This document shows positions 1 to 11,129 of a stretch of DNA of 64,000 nucleotides, in pieces (position 1 is the first letter of the stretch; each line of letters opens with the position of its first letter). The stretch is from Capitulum mitella (taxonomy: Eukaryota; Arthropoda; Thecostraca; Pollicipedomorpha; Pollicipedidae). The notes beneath the pieces were generated by a model. It worked only from the letters and a program-made list of their open reading frames with translations. It was not told where the DNA came from and made no database searches. A program made the translations under genes and the position numbers. Location of the stretch: contig CP099851.1 in the NCBI GenBank assembly GCA_030062745.1, positions 11,286,393 through 11,350,392 on the forward strand, read 5' to 3'.

Positions 1-2063
1 TTGCCTTTCATATCAGGAGACCGTCCGGAACATAATATTGTGTGTATTGGTGAAAAAGGAGCAAACGCTTACATTTGCCAGCTACAGACCATGCACTTCG
101 GAGCTCTCAACAGGGCGCCGTCGGCGCCCAATTTTCAGTTTAACATCTAGATGGCTGTCAACTGCCCTGCCTGGCAAGCCAACAGCCAGAGGAAAAAACA
201 AATGTTTGACATGCCGTCCTTGAAACCAGCACTGAAACGTTCATTTTTGGAATTATGAGAAAGGGTCGCGGTGTCATGTTAGTTGTATTGCATGACATGC
301 CTTCGCCGGAGTCAAGTGATCGTTTTTGCCTGCCCCGATGCTAATGTTGGCATGCATTTCATGACTTGCAGTTGCGATGAACTGACTTGCCGGGACATCA
401 TATGACCGGGATTTATTTGAGACGTTGCTGCTCATGTAAACAAAGGGCGCACATTGTGGGCAATTTTGGAATTCTTGGCATACAAATAGTGCAATTTTGT
501 CACAATTGGCATTTTGAGTTTCTAGAACTCCCAATCAAAGAAAAAAAGCGCTATCACCCTCTGTATGGAAGGCAACATATCGAAGTACAGCATCGTAATT
601 TCAGTGCCATGTAAACCAATCTGTTTGTGTTTTCTGAAATGCATTCAGTTTTTGGGTAATTCTACATCTATTTTTATGCTTGTCCTTCTTTCCTGCTAGC
701 CTCAAATGACAATTTTAAGAACCAATAGGTTGCTAATTAAGCTATTGAACTCCACAATAATACTAAGAAGTACTTGGTTCTGTACGGCAAGCGACTTAGA
801 CTTTTTTGCGAAATGCCACTATGGCTACAGGAACAGCCATTTCAGCATTCCATTTATTGGCACGCATCGCAGGAAACTCGAAGGAACCACTGCTGACGTA
901 ATGGTGGAAATTTTTTTCAAAGCTCTACTCACTTCCTGGCTAGATGACATTAGTCGCCTCTTTACCTCTGTCACCCGGCGGCGGAGGTTTGGACGTTGCT
1001 CTGCCTGCTCCACTGATGGACCATAGGCGGACGTAAGATCAGGTGAAATGTTTGCTTGCCATGTCGCACGACGTATTACGTGTTCGACACATTATTATGA
1101 ACGAGCAATAATAATGAACATTGTTAGTGATTTGACGCTCGACATCAGGACGATAACAGCTAAAACCTTGGAAAAATAAATTTATTAAGTTGTTATGGCA
1201 ACTGTATCTTTACACAAGTTGCAAAAAACACTTATTGGATTACTCCCTTTTACTCCCTTCTGTTCGTGTTTAATTCTGCGAAGTGAGCATGCGGTTTTTA
1301 AAGTTTCCGACGTATTTTTAGCTGGGTTGCTGACGCATTTTCCTAGGCCATCTGCTTCCCATGGAACATGCTTTTACGTCTCCAGATTACGTCAGAAAGA
1401 GAAGTAGTTGTATGCGCAGAGTGTAAATGAGAAAGTCAGTCCCGATGCATTTAAAAAAAAAACTTTTTTGGAAAGGTGGATCCTGAGCCACGTTTTTCAA
1501 CCTTAGCCGACTTTTTATGGCTATGTTCAGTGCGACGTCTACGCATGGCTAACGGACATTTAGCCTGTCGCGGGTGGACGCAGTACCATTGATATACTGA
1601 CACAATGGAATATTACTAGTTAAACGCCTTGTTTGGCGCATGCTGAGCGCGGCGTACTGTGTTCGTTTTGAAATTCGGGACGGAATTTTAAACTGCCGTA
1701 TGTCATATTATTTTTGCTGGTGGTGCACTTTGGAAAGCAAACGGATGTTTACAAACAAACGGATCTTTGTAGTGTTATTACACACGGGTCTCGTTCAGCA
1801 TTTTCCACCATTGGAACTACAAGCTTAAACGTCACGCGCAGGCGTATTGTTCGCCATTATTCTTGAGAGATCAGAAACACCCAAAATAAATCACGAAATA
1901 ATCATGTGAATGCAGATTTTTGGACTTTGCCGGAAAACATATGACACCGACGTTCTATGAGAAATTCTCGTACGTGGCTGACACCTGATGACATAATTTT
2001 TCAAACCATTGAGGTCACGGGACATTCGAGTCTCTGCGGAGATGGATATGTTTTTTTCGCATG
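1..2063. other. No recognisable gene or repeat
   Basis: I see no domain, tRNA, long repeat or convincing coding pattern on either strand. The longest open stretch, about 106 codons at 706-1026 on the plus strand, resembles no family I know and is short enough to arise by chance. Base composition is mixed, with ordinary homopolymer runs. Confidence 0.5.
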
Positions 2064-2590
2064 TGAAACCCACGCCCGAGTGGGGGGGGGGCGGGCTGTT
2101 GAAACTCCCCCAAAGGTCTTGCAATTTTTGCAAAAGAAGAAATGGACCCAGCGCTACGACACTGAGTACCTTTTTCTCAGTTTTCTGCACCTTGTGTCAA
2201 ACTTTTGGGTCCAGTCAGATCACTGACCTAAGTCACGTCACGTGAGCCTGTTTTCAAAAAAAGTTTAGCCTCCCGTAACTTTTTATAACAAAAACAAGGT
2301 ACCAAAATATAACCTCCTGATATTACAGATCATGAGAGGTGCAAGGAATATGCTTCTTAGGTTTTTCCAAACGTATGGGTCAATGACCAGGCCCATTTCA
2401 ATCAACGTAGTTCTTTTTTGAAAGCTGGTGGATTTTTTGACAACGTTATGACCGCGAAGTCATGCAGATATCCAATGATTGTCCTTTGGCACTTTATCAC
2501 TGGCACACAATCATTGACCTGAAACAAGGCCACCAATAACCGTTGTGAGCTAAAATGCACCGCCGGCAAAAGTCCGAAAACCATAAGGAA
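2064..2590 (+). mobile_element. TTAA-1 element, old 5' remnant
   Basis: This is a diverged 5' half of the family seen intact at 5397-6628. It starts with ACCCACGCCCGAGTGG followed by a G-run, then a decayed palindrome ending in CCCCC. The following text tracks the family in order: a TTTAG..CC..TAACTTTTT block, the conserved GGTCAATGACC block, a GCAGATATC block and a final ...GTTGTGAGC.AAAATG.ACC block. The expected TTAA at the left is TGAA (2064-2067). Homology fades near 2590 and no right end is found, so the copy is truncated and clearly older than the three below. Confidence 0.6.
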
Positions 2591-3376
2591 ATCAGGGCCG
2601 TACGAGGAAACCATAGGGAAAACGTCTCGTGAATTTCAACGCACGTCCAAAGTCGATGCTTAAATTGCATCAAACACACGAGAATGTAAGATGCAAGGGA
2701 AGTCGTCCCCCTCCAGGAACTGCCCTAGGTCGTAAATCAGGCTTAATCATAGCTCTTTCCCCAAGCTCTCCCTCTCACATTATGTTTCTCACGCACGCCG
2801 AAAAGCCCAGTATTATCAAAATCAATAATCAGTATAAAAAAATTAAATTAAACACTACCGGGAACATGTTCACGATTCTACTTACCATAGGCGAGTTGAC
2901 ACCATATGCAGGACCTTGCAGCCACGTACAGTTCATGCACGGGAAATGGCAGTATTAGCTTCCCTTAATCCTCACACGACGAGGTGGGTGGTTGTCACCT
3001 CCCCCTCCCCACCGCAGTCCTCCTCCTCCGCCGACATCATTTTAGTTAACTGCCACTGAAATTTCGTTGCCTGACATAAACCAAGTTTCCATTTTTTCCT
3101 GGCAAAATATGCATGACATGAGGGAGACACCCTGAGCAAGCTGTCCATGCCCAATGATGTACGACTGGTCGATCAACTCACATCAGTGGACATGTGTGGT
3201 GTGCGTTTTAAATTATCAGTTACGTAACTTTGGCCGCCAATTTATTTCATCTACAATCAGTTCATCCCTGCGACCCAAACGGTTTGATGAGAAACTAATG
3301 CATTCATGCCTCTGTAACATGAATTTGTAACATGACCGCAAAAAGCCACGTTAGAACCGTAGACCAACGCAGTTCC
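2591..3376. other. No recognisable gene; C-rich patch at 2996-3030
   Basis: No coding, RNA or repeat family is recognised. A short pyrimidine-rich patch near 2996-3030 (ACCTCCCCCTCCCCACC) is low-complexity. It could be an eroded subterminal C-run of another element, but no TTAA-bounded unit can be drawn around it. Confidence 0.45.
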
Positions 3377-4595
3377 TTAACCGGCCTTCTCCTGGGGGGG
3401 GGGGCGGTTGACCGCCCCCCTGAGGTTTTTCTAGGACTGCGAAAGAACGAACAAACGCAGCGTCACAAAACTTCGTGTGCCTTTTGCTTGATTATCTTTG
3501 CACCTTATGCAAAAGTTTTCAACTCAGGTTAAGTCAGGTGTCTGACCTAGGTCAAGTCAAACGGACCTAGGTCCAAAAACGTTTAGCGCCTTCTAACTTT
3601 TTCGGAAAACAAGATATCACAATAATACTTTCAGCGATTAGAGATCTTGATAGATGCAACAGATCTGCTACCTCAGATTTTTGGAATTTTTGGGGGTCAT
3701 TGACCTAAGGTCAAGCCCATTTTTAAGACATATCGTCGTTTTTTTCGGAAACTGGCGAAATTTTTCACAACATTTTTAGTATGGAGTGATGCAGACATCT
3801 AGTTACAATCAATGGACAAAGTATCAGTGACTTCCAGCCATTGACCTGAGGTCAGGTTACGAATAACTGTTGTGAGCCAAAATGTACCAACGTCAAAATT
3901 AGTGATGAATTACTCAGAATGGGTAGTAAATGACAAAGCTGGCTTGCACAGACGCAAATAATACCAAGAACCTCAAAAAGTTTTTAAAATTGTATATTTT
4001 GGAAATAAACAGTCTCTCGCGAATAAAGCTCCGCCAGTTGTGTAGATTGGTAATTAATGAATCTTTCCAAAATTTGAACATAAGAAACCATCACAAGGAC
4101 CACTAAGATCAATAAAATTTACATGGATGGGCTTCTGTCCCGAAAATAAAGGAACGCTAACATTAGTTCCCGTTAATTTCATACTGCGCACGGCTCCGGC
4201 GCTCGCCGACAGCCGGCGTGAAAATTGCCGTGTCTTTAACTTAACGTTTCGGTATATATATTGAACAAATCTGAGAAATAAGACGTGTATCGGCATTTGC
4301 GGACCTTTACTTGTGCGTTGGTGCCTTTACCTTTGCGTTGTTAGTCACAGCCCTTGAGATTCAGGCCGTTTCTCAGTCTCATGCAGTCGGCTACAAGAAA
4401 ACATATATAGGGTGTATGTAAATGGCTTACATGTGGTCGAAAACTAAAAATGAGACCAGTTTTTGTCTCCATTTGTCACGAGTTTTCCAACGGTGCGCTT
4501 ATTTTTATCGTGCGACCAACTGTTCGTGAGTAAATGGGAACGGTCAACCCCCAGTCGGGGGTGATCGTCACCGACCCACGGTCGGGCGCGGTTGA
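3377..4595 (+). mobile_element. TTAA-1 non-autonomous transposon, copy 1
   Basis: A TTAA at 3377-3380 is followed by CCGG and a G-run palindrome whose core is GGCGGTTGACCGCC. The body aligns along its whole length with 5401-6624. The right end has CGGTCAACC then CCCAGTCGGGG and closes at GCGCGG followed by TTGA (4592-4595), a one-base change from TTAA. TTAA targets with CCC...GGG ends are typical of piggyBac-like elements (established knowledge). No transposase is encoded, so the element would depend on one supplied elsewhere (inference). The frame that stays open for 88 codons in the other copies is broken here by an indel near 4275. The CGGT/ACCG palindrome variant marks a subfamily distinct from copies 2 and 3. 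Confidence 0.8.
3543..3854. promoter_or_regulatory. Everted AGGTCA half-sites in TTAA-1 copy 1
   Basis: TGACCTAGGTCA lies at 3543-3554, TGACCTAAGGTCA at 3701-3713 and TGACCTGAGGTCA at 3842-3854. AGGTCA is the nuclear-receptor half-site, and these are everted pairs with spacings of 0, 1 and 1. The two spaced-by-one sites recur at equivalent places in copies 2 and 3, and the zero-spaced site recurs in copy 2. Whether any receptor binds is unknown; they may simply be part of the transposon. Confidence 0.4.
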
Positions 4596-5396
4596 AATTC
4601 TACGCGGGTACAAATTTTAATTTTCAGCGGTGGAATTGCCTTAAGAATATTATTGCGTTATTTGCTTTAAAATTTTTTGCCCTCATCTACCTTTCTACCT
4701 AAAGAATTTTACGAATTTTGAAGCATGCTACGCGTTTGAACCTGCACTAAGCATGTGACAGTTTTAAAACTTTCTGTGCTTAACAACAACCTGCGTACCA
4801 GGACTGTTCATGAATGAAACGTTGATCTAGACTTGTCTGCGAAATACATTCAAGTAAACAAGAACGCATTCAGAGCCCTGGTTTTTATCAAGCATATCAC
4901 TGTGTTCGCTTGCTCATGCCGTATGGATTATAAGGAGACCGTACGCCGTGTGAGACCTCAGCTAGCAGAAAAACCTTATCCAGGGGTGGTAAAAGTACAT
5001 GTTCTGTCGCCGACAATTAGATACCAACAAAACTGTCGCCAACAGCGTAACGCGATATCATATGACGTAAAATGGCAATGAACTTCACGTCCAGCAGCGC
5101 GATCAGGTTCTGTCTTGTCTTGGCGTCATCATCGAAAGCCGCTTTCACGACCATTATTTTTAACATCATTCTCACACAAAAGAAAAGCCCAGTTATACAA
5201 TGTCATTCGATTAATGTCGGGAGTGACTGCTGCCACTAAGAATGCAAGCACACTAGCCCCAGATTCTGATGAACAATGGATTATAAATTTTCTACATGAG
5301 GCAAGAGAAAAAGCCACTGAGTGTCTTAACGAATTCACAACAACTAGATTGTGCACATATGCATTGTCATAAATGTCCAGGTTGGTCAAATTCAAT
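4596..5396. other. Spacer between two TTAA-1 copies; nothing recognised
   Basis: Unrecognised sequence of about 800 bp separating two same-orientation TTAA-1 copies. I see no coding signal. The open frames here are short and overlap in several frames. Confidence 0.5.
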
Positions 5397-5416
5397 TTAA
5401 CCCGTCCCCGACTGGG

Positions 5417-5440
5417 GGGGGGGCAGTTGACTGCCCCCCC
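5417..5440. repeat. Left subterminal G/C palindrome of TTAA-1 copy 2
   Basis: GGGGGGGCAGT (5417-5427) pairs with ACTGCCCCCCC (5430-5440) across a TG centre, giving an 11-bp perfect stem. The same structure is found at both ends of copies 2 and 3. The G-run could also adopt other G-rich structures. A role as a transposase or host-factor site is inference. Confidence 0.85.
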
Positions 5441-5562
5441 TGAGGTTTTTCTGGCATTGCGAGAGAACCAACAAACACAGAGCCACGAAACTTTGTGTAC
5501 CTTTTGCTCCATTAATTTTACGTCTCGTGTCAAAATTTTGACATCAGGTCAGGTCAGGTGCC

Positions 5563-5874
5563 TGACCTAGGTCAGGTCAAACAGACCTATGTCGAAAAAA
5601 GTTTAGCGCCCTCTAACTTTTTCGCAAAACAAGATATCTCAATAATACTTTCAGGGAATAGTGACCGTGATAGATGCAACAAATCTGCTATCTCAGATTT
5701 TTCGGAGTTTTCCGGGTCATTGACCTAAGGTCAAGCCCATTTTTAAGACATATCGCCGTTTTTTTCGGAAATTAACGGAATATTCCATAACATTTTTAGT
5801 GTGGAGTGAAGCAGACATCTAGTTACCGTCATTGGGCAAAGTATCAGTGACCTCCAGCCATTGACCTGAGGTCA
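5563..5874. promoter_or_regulatory. Everted AGGTCA half-sites in TTAA-1 copy 2
   Basis: TGACCTAGGTCA lies at 5563-5574, TGACCTAAGGTCA at 5721-5733 and TGACCTGAGGTCA at 5862-5874. Just upstream, 5546-5562 carries tandem AGGTC units, so the half-site is repeated in direct and everted arrangement. Positions match copy 1. Function is not shown. Confidence 0.4.
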
Positions 5875-6555
5875 GGTCACGAATAAGTGTAGTGGACCAA
5901 AATGTACCACCGTCAAAATCGACGATGAACTACTCAGAATGGGTAGAAAATGGCAGATCTAACTTGCACAGACGTAGTTAATACCAGGAACCTGAAAAAG
6001 TTTGAAAAAGTATCATATTTTGGAAATAAATAGGCTCTCGCGAATAAAGCTCCGCCAACTTTGTAGATTGGCAACTAATCAATTTTCCCAAAATTTAAGC
6101 ATGAAAAACCATCACAAGAACCACAAAGATCAATAAAATTGACATAGATTGTCCTTTTTCGCGAAAATAAAGGAACGCTAAAATTAGTTCCGGTCAATTT
6201 GGTACCGCATACGGCAGCGGCGCACACGGCCGGCCGACCGGGAGAATTACGGTGTCTTTAACTCAACGTTTCGGCGTATATATTGAACAAATCTGAGGAA
6301 ATTAGACGTGTATCGGCATCCGCGGACATTTACTTGTGCGCTGGTGGCTTTACCTATGCGTTATTAGTCACAGCCCTTGAGATTCAGGCCATTTCTCGGT
6401 CTCATGCAGTCGGCTATGAGAAAACATATATAGGGCGTAAGTTGGCTTACATATTATCTAAAACTAAAAATGAGACCAGTTTCGAGCTCTTCTCGTCACA
6501 GGCTTTCGAACGGTATGCTTATTTTTATCGTGCGACCAACCGTTCGTGAGTTAGA

Positions 6556-6579
6556 GGGGGGGCAGTCAACTGCCCCCCC
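6556..6579. repeat. Right subterminal G/C palindrome of TTAA-1 copy 2
   Basis: GGGGGGGCAGT (6556-6566) pairs with ACTGCCCCCCC (6569-6579) around a CA centre. It is the mirror of the left palindrome and lies about 45 bp from the right terminus. Confidence 0.85.
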
Positions 6580-6628
6580 CCCCCAGTCGCCGATGTTCGG
6601 GACGGACCGACGGTCGTGCGCGGGTTAA

Positions 6629-8159
6629 TAGCATCCAAAGGCAATAGTCAACCAAAGATGTGTGTTTCCCCTACAATCTTTTTTTAGCGCTGAAAGGATT
6701 AACTGCTTCAGAGCCTGCAAGTAATAATATATCATTTTACACAATCAGTTTTGAATTCAGTTTGAAGGTTTGTGGAAGTTTCCCAAAAACCATCAGGCTC
6801 CTTCCTTAAATCTTCTTAGATTTCAAACACTTTTGTGACTACCTGATACCGTACTTTTTTGCGATTTTCTAATGATTAATGCCAGTTTCACCCGGGGAAG
6901 ACCTAGGAAATATTAGGGCATGATTGTAGTCAACTGAAATGCAGTCTCTGATCATACACTGAACAAACTTTTTTCACACCAGGTTCCAGAAATACTGATT
7001 TTAATCATGCTTCGAACATCCGAGATGGTCGTATCTTGTAGGATTTATCTTCGTGACGGAGGTTTATCAGGAGTGTAATAAGCTCACCCTGAAGTTATAC
7101 TCGCCAGCTTTAGATTCCCATTTGCAGCACACCTGATCGGTAGAACGCAACACCTATACGTGTTAAATACATTCTTTCGATGTCCTGCTATGACGTCATG
7201 TTGATTTGATCAGAACACCCGTGTTATCTGTCCCGGTCAAGGCTTGAAACGTAGTTCATTTCTGCGCCCATTTCATGAGAAGTGTAGTTCAACACTTGGC
7301 CATACATTTCGTAACGGTGTACGGTCAGCTGGGTGAGCACGGCGTTGCGCCATGTTGCTTTGTGTGGTGATGGAGAAAGCGGCGTGCGAGGCAGCAGCAT
7401 TCAGCCATCACGCGGGTTTTATTTTCATTTTTGATGTTTATGTCCTACCAGGAGATGCAAAATTGTTCATTAACATAAAACAGTAGTAAATGAAGCTGAT
7501 TATGCCCTGGATATAAATGGGGCATCCCATGCATCCCATGCATCCCATGCATAGCCTCCTGACATTAGTGACTCGTGACATGACCACTTTTGTTTGAAAA
7601 TCAAAATATTTCGGATGCTTCACGGTAACTGCTGCTCAAAATAGCTCCAGAACAGTGTTTAATGGAACACGATATAGTCTCAAAACAGTACTCAAATGCG
7701 ATATTTAAGTTTGAAATGTATTTAACTGGTAGCATCCAGATCAGTTGCCTTAGGAAATTCGTTGGATTTGCGGCTTCAATTTGCTTACCGAATTGCACAT
7801 GCTTAATAAAATTTTCGGGCAAATTGGACGAAGTCCATTTCCTAAAGAGGGTGTTTTCCTCAGGATACAGATATATTTTTTGGGTCTGAGGTTGTTTGTT
7901 TTGTCTGTCACCAGTCCGTTTCGCACCACACACTGCGATATGGAAGAAAGAAGATAAATGCAGTGCAGAACATGCGGCTGCTTATGAAAAGTGCCATGTC
8001 CGACACCCAAAGACTTTCATTTTCATGCAAAAAGCATTCTAATAATACGCTGCTCAGCCCTGTTGTCCTCCTCTGAGACGCCATAATTGACTATCCTCTT
8101 GAAAGGAGAGATGGGTCACCATCTCATCGCTGTCCACAGAATGATATCAGTATGTCATA
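6629..8159. other. No recognisable gene; 9-bp triplication at 7522-7550
   Basis: No coding family is recognised over 1.5 kb. A small array of three GCATCCCAT units sits near 7522-7550, and a consensus CRE (TGACGTCA) at 7191-7198. Open frames here overlap on both strands and none looks protein-like. Confidence 0.45.
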
Positions 8160-8830
8160 GGAAAATATTTTTGATCGTGAAACTTAATAAAAAAAATGGA
8201 AATGACTATAGTAAAGCCATAAGAAGAGACGAAAGATTTAAAAATGCATAAATATTTAATCATAAATGGTTTAAAAAAATTATAATGCTATAACTAACAA
8301 TATAAATATAAATATAAGTATATATGTGTATATATATATAGATATAAACGGCATTAACTTGGAATAACGGATATGAACAGAGAAATATAACAATGGCTGC
8401 AAAATCCTAAAGAAGGATAAATATAGACACATAACTTAAAAAGAAACAATAAAATAAAGATGAATAACAAGCTACCATGTAACGGAAAGAAGAAATGGTG
8501 CAAATGGAAATGCAAATTCTTTAAGAAAATTGTAAATGAGAATAAGAATGAAGCTTAGAAGAAACCAAACACACTACTTGGAAATAATTTATTGATACAA
8601 ATAAAATGGAGGGACAAGAAAAAGAACAATAGAAATACAAGAATCTTCAATGTAAAAGAAATCGTCATAAAGAAAAGAATTCAATAATAAGCACTAAAAC
8701 GTTCAACGAAATAAGTAAAAACATAGTTAGAAAGATAACTACCTAGAATGGAAAAAATCACTGTAAAACAAGCATCACGCAAGAAGAAATGAAAATCCCG
8801 AAGGAAACAAAATGCATATCATTAATCAAT
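8160..8830 (+). repeat. A-rich low-complexity tract
   Basis: This stretch is strongly enriched in A on the plus strand (many AAAGAAA, AATAAA and AAATATAAATA runs) with a short TA-rich core near 8300-8340. It differs sharply from its flanks. It may be a decayed A-rich satellite or retroposon tail; no unit length can be defined by eye. Confidence 0.55.
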
Positions 8831-9202
8831 ACTGCAAACGCTAATGCATCACCCCTATATAATCTATCAACAAGAGCACGACCGGTCAGCTAGTCGATGT
8901 CAGTCAACTAATGTGACGCCTTCTGACGTCACTAGCAATCATCCAATAATAATCGGCAATCCGCAGAGTCGTCGCCTCGTACATGTAAAATTCGTTGCCC
9001 CCTCCAAACTGTTTGCAATAACGCAAACGGCTTGGCTCTGGCTGAGAGAAATCCGGACATGACTGCATGCAAATTTAGCACATCAGAACGGTATCTCCAT
9101 GGCTCGATTTCTTCACAGCGGAAAAAAGCATATTTGGAATGATCTTGTTTTACATTTCAAAGTGCGTAGTCAATGCCAGGAGCGAAATATGAAAGCAGTG
9201 TA
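8831..9202. other. Short unique spacer with one CRE
   Basis: No gene is seen. A consensus cAMP-response element TGACGTCA lies at 8924-8931, with a related TGACG half-site shortly before it. There is no other promoter evidence. Confidence 0.35.
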
Positions 9203-10435
9203 TTGACCCGCGCACGACCGTCGGTCCGTCTCGAGCATCGGCGACTGGGGGGGGGGGGCAGTTGACTGCCCCCCTCTAACTCACGAACGGTTGGTCGCAC
9301 AATAAAAATGAGCATACCGTTGGAAAGCTTGTGACGAGTAGAGCTCGAAACTGGTCTCATTTTTAGTTTTAGATAATATGTAAGCCAATTTACGATCTAT
9401 ATAAGTTTTCTCATATCCGACTGCATGAGACCGAGAAATGGCCTGAATCTCAAGGGCTGTGACTAATAACGCATAGGTAAAGGCACCAGTGCACAAATAA
9501 AGGTCCGCGGATGCCGATACACGTCTAATTTCCCCAGATTTATTCAATACATACGCCGAAACGTTGAGTTAAAGACACGATAATTCTCCCGCCAGCTGTC
9601 AGTGTGCGCCGCTGCCGTATGCGGTACCAAATTGGCGGGAACTAATTTTGGCGTTCCTGTATTTTTGCGAAAAAAAGACGATCTATGTCAGTTTTATTGA
9701 TCTTTGTGGTTCTTGTGATGGTTTCTCATGCTTAAATTTTGGAAAAATTCATTAGTTACCAGTCTACAAAGTTGGCGGGGCTTTATTCCCGAGAGCCTGT
9801 TTATTTCCAAAATATTCTACTTTTTCAAAGTTTTTGAGGTTCCTGGTATTAATTACGTCGGCGCAAGCTAGTTCTGCCATTTTCTACCCATTCTGAGTAA
9901 TTCATCGTCGATTTTGAAGGTGGTACATTTAGGCTCACTACAGTTATTCGTGACCTGACCTCAGGTCAATAGCTGGAAGTCATTGATACTTTGCCCAATG
10001 ACGGCAACTAGATGTCTGCTTCACTCCACACTAAAAATGTTATGGAATATTCCGTCAATTTCCGAAAAACGACGACATGTCTTAAAAATGGGCTTGACCT
10101 TAGGTCAATGACCCGGAAAAATTCCGAAAAATCTAAGATAGCAGATTTATTGCATCTATCACGATCACGAATCCCTGAAAGTATTATTGAGATATCTTGT
10201 CTTCCGAAAAAGTTAGAGGGCGCTAAACTTTTTTTGACATAGGTCTGTTTGACCTGACCCAGGTCAGGCACTTGACCTGACCTGAGGTCAAAATTTTGAT
10301 ACGAGATGTAAAATTGATGAAGCAAAAGGTGCACCAAGTTTCGTGAACCTGTGTTTGTTGGTTCTCTCGCAATCCCAGAAAAACCTCAGGGGAGGCAGTC
10401 AACTGCCCCCCCCCCCTCAGTCGGGGGCGGGTTAA
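9203..10435 (-). mobile_element. TTAA-1 non-autonomous transposon, copy 3 (inverted)
   Basis: A reverse-oriented copy of the 5397-6628 element. On the plus strand it runs from TTGA (9203-9206, a decayed TTAA) and CCCGCGCACGACC at 9207 to GGGGGCGGG ending at 10431, followed by TTAA at 10432-10435. The 1225-bp length matches copy 2 within a base or two. Palindromes lie at 9253-9274 and around 10394-10409. Everted AGGTCA pairs recur at 9956-9968 and 10095-10107. The minus-strand frame at 9547-9281 stays open for 88 codons as in copy 2, again with a TTG and no ATG. No transposase is present. Confidence 0.87.
9253..9274. repeat. Subterminal palindrome of TTAA-1 copy 3
   Basis: GGGGGGCAGT (9253-9262) and ACTGCCCCCC (9265-9274) form a perfect 10-bp stem around TG. 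The partner at the other end has its G-run interrupted by an A at 10393 and keeps a GGCAGT/ACTGCC core. Confidence 0.8.
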
Positions 10436-11129
10436 TGCTGTCGCTTACGTGTCCTTGGGTCATTAAATGGTACAATGCGACACCAGTTTTATTTGCGAAG
10501 CGATCGTGTGTCATTTGGTTCAGAAGAGACGCTTCTCCATGGTCTGTTCGAGGTCAGGGAGGATCAAGTGGTTTTTGGATCTCCACGCCAGGGATCCACA
10601 GTGCATCCATAGAGGCTTTGTCTGAGAAGGACAAGAAAGTCGCCGACTTCCAGACATTTTAAAATAAAGTGGACCAGTTCCTAACCTTGGGGGCATCGAA
10701 CGTGTACGTCCAAAAACTGGATAAGAGGGGCGTTCAAATCTCAGCTCATCTGGCCAGTGTGCATGTCCTTGGGACATCTGTGGTGAAACAGCCAAAAATG
10801 TCCGGAAGGATAGCAAAGTTTATCATGGTGCAAACCGGGCGCCATGATAAACTTTGTTTATCCTTCCTCGGCACGATGGACAACCTGCATGTTATTGATC
10901 TCTCGGGCGTTTGACAAAAAAAAAGAAGGAAAAGAAAAAAGAAAAGACTTTCTTCAAATATTCGGCATCTTTTGAAACGTGACTTTGCCATACATCAGTT
11001 ATACGGGCAGCTATTTAATATACAGTTAGTTATCTGATGAAATCTGTTATCTGTTCAGGTAATATCGAAGTTCTTAGGCCGTGAGGCACAAAATTTAACC
11101 CCTGATCGGACGCTCTGCCATGTCGCACG
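10436..11129. other. Unrecognised sequence containing a strong hairpin
   Basis: Apart from the hairpin annotated separately I recognise nothing. Plus-strand frames through 10351-10914 look weakly protein-like in places but contain stops and match no family I know. Confidence 0.4.
10804..10867. repeat. 64-nt imperfect hairpin
   Basis: The left arm 10804-10828 (starting GGAAGGATAGCAAAG, ending ATCATGG) and right arm 10842-10867 (starting CCATGATAAACTTTG, ending ATCCTTCC) are complementary except for one small internal mismatch (G against AA). The loop is 13 nt (10829-10841). The size and near-continuous pairing resemble a small-RNA precursor or a tiny fold-back insertion; the sequence alone cannot decide. 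Confidence 0.7.

Larger units (their letters stand above)
5397..6628 (+). mobile_element. TTAA-1 non-autonomous transposon, copy 2 (best preserved)
   Basis: Perfect TTAA duplications lie at 5397-5400 and 6625-6628. The 1224-bp element between them begins CCCGTCCCCGACTGG and ends GTGCGCGGG. Both ends carry ...GACTGG plus a G-run. The right end has about 25 extra bases (including GACCGACGGTC) between the terminal CGGG and that shared block, so the terminal repeats are imperfect. Subterminal palindromes occupy 5417-5440 and 6556-6579. TTAA target and CCC/GGG ends suggest mobilisation by a piggyBac-type transposase (inference). There is no transposase gene. The 88-codon frame at 6283-6549 begins with TTG and has no ATG, so I do not call it a gene. 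Confidence 0.88.
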
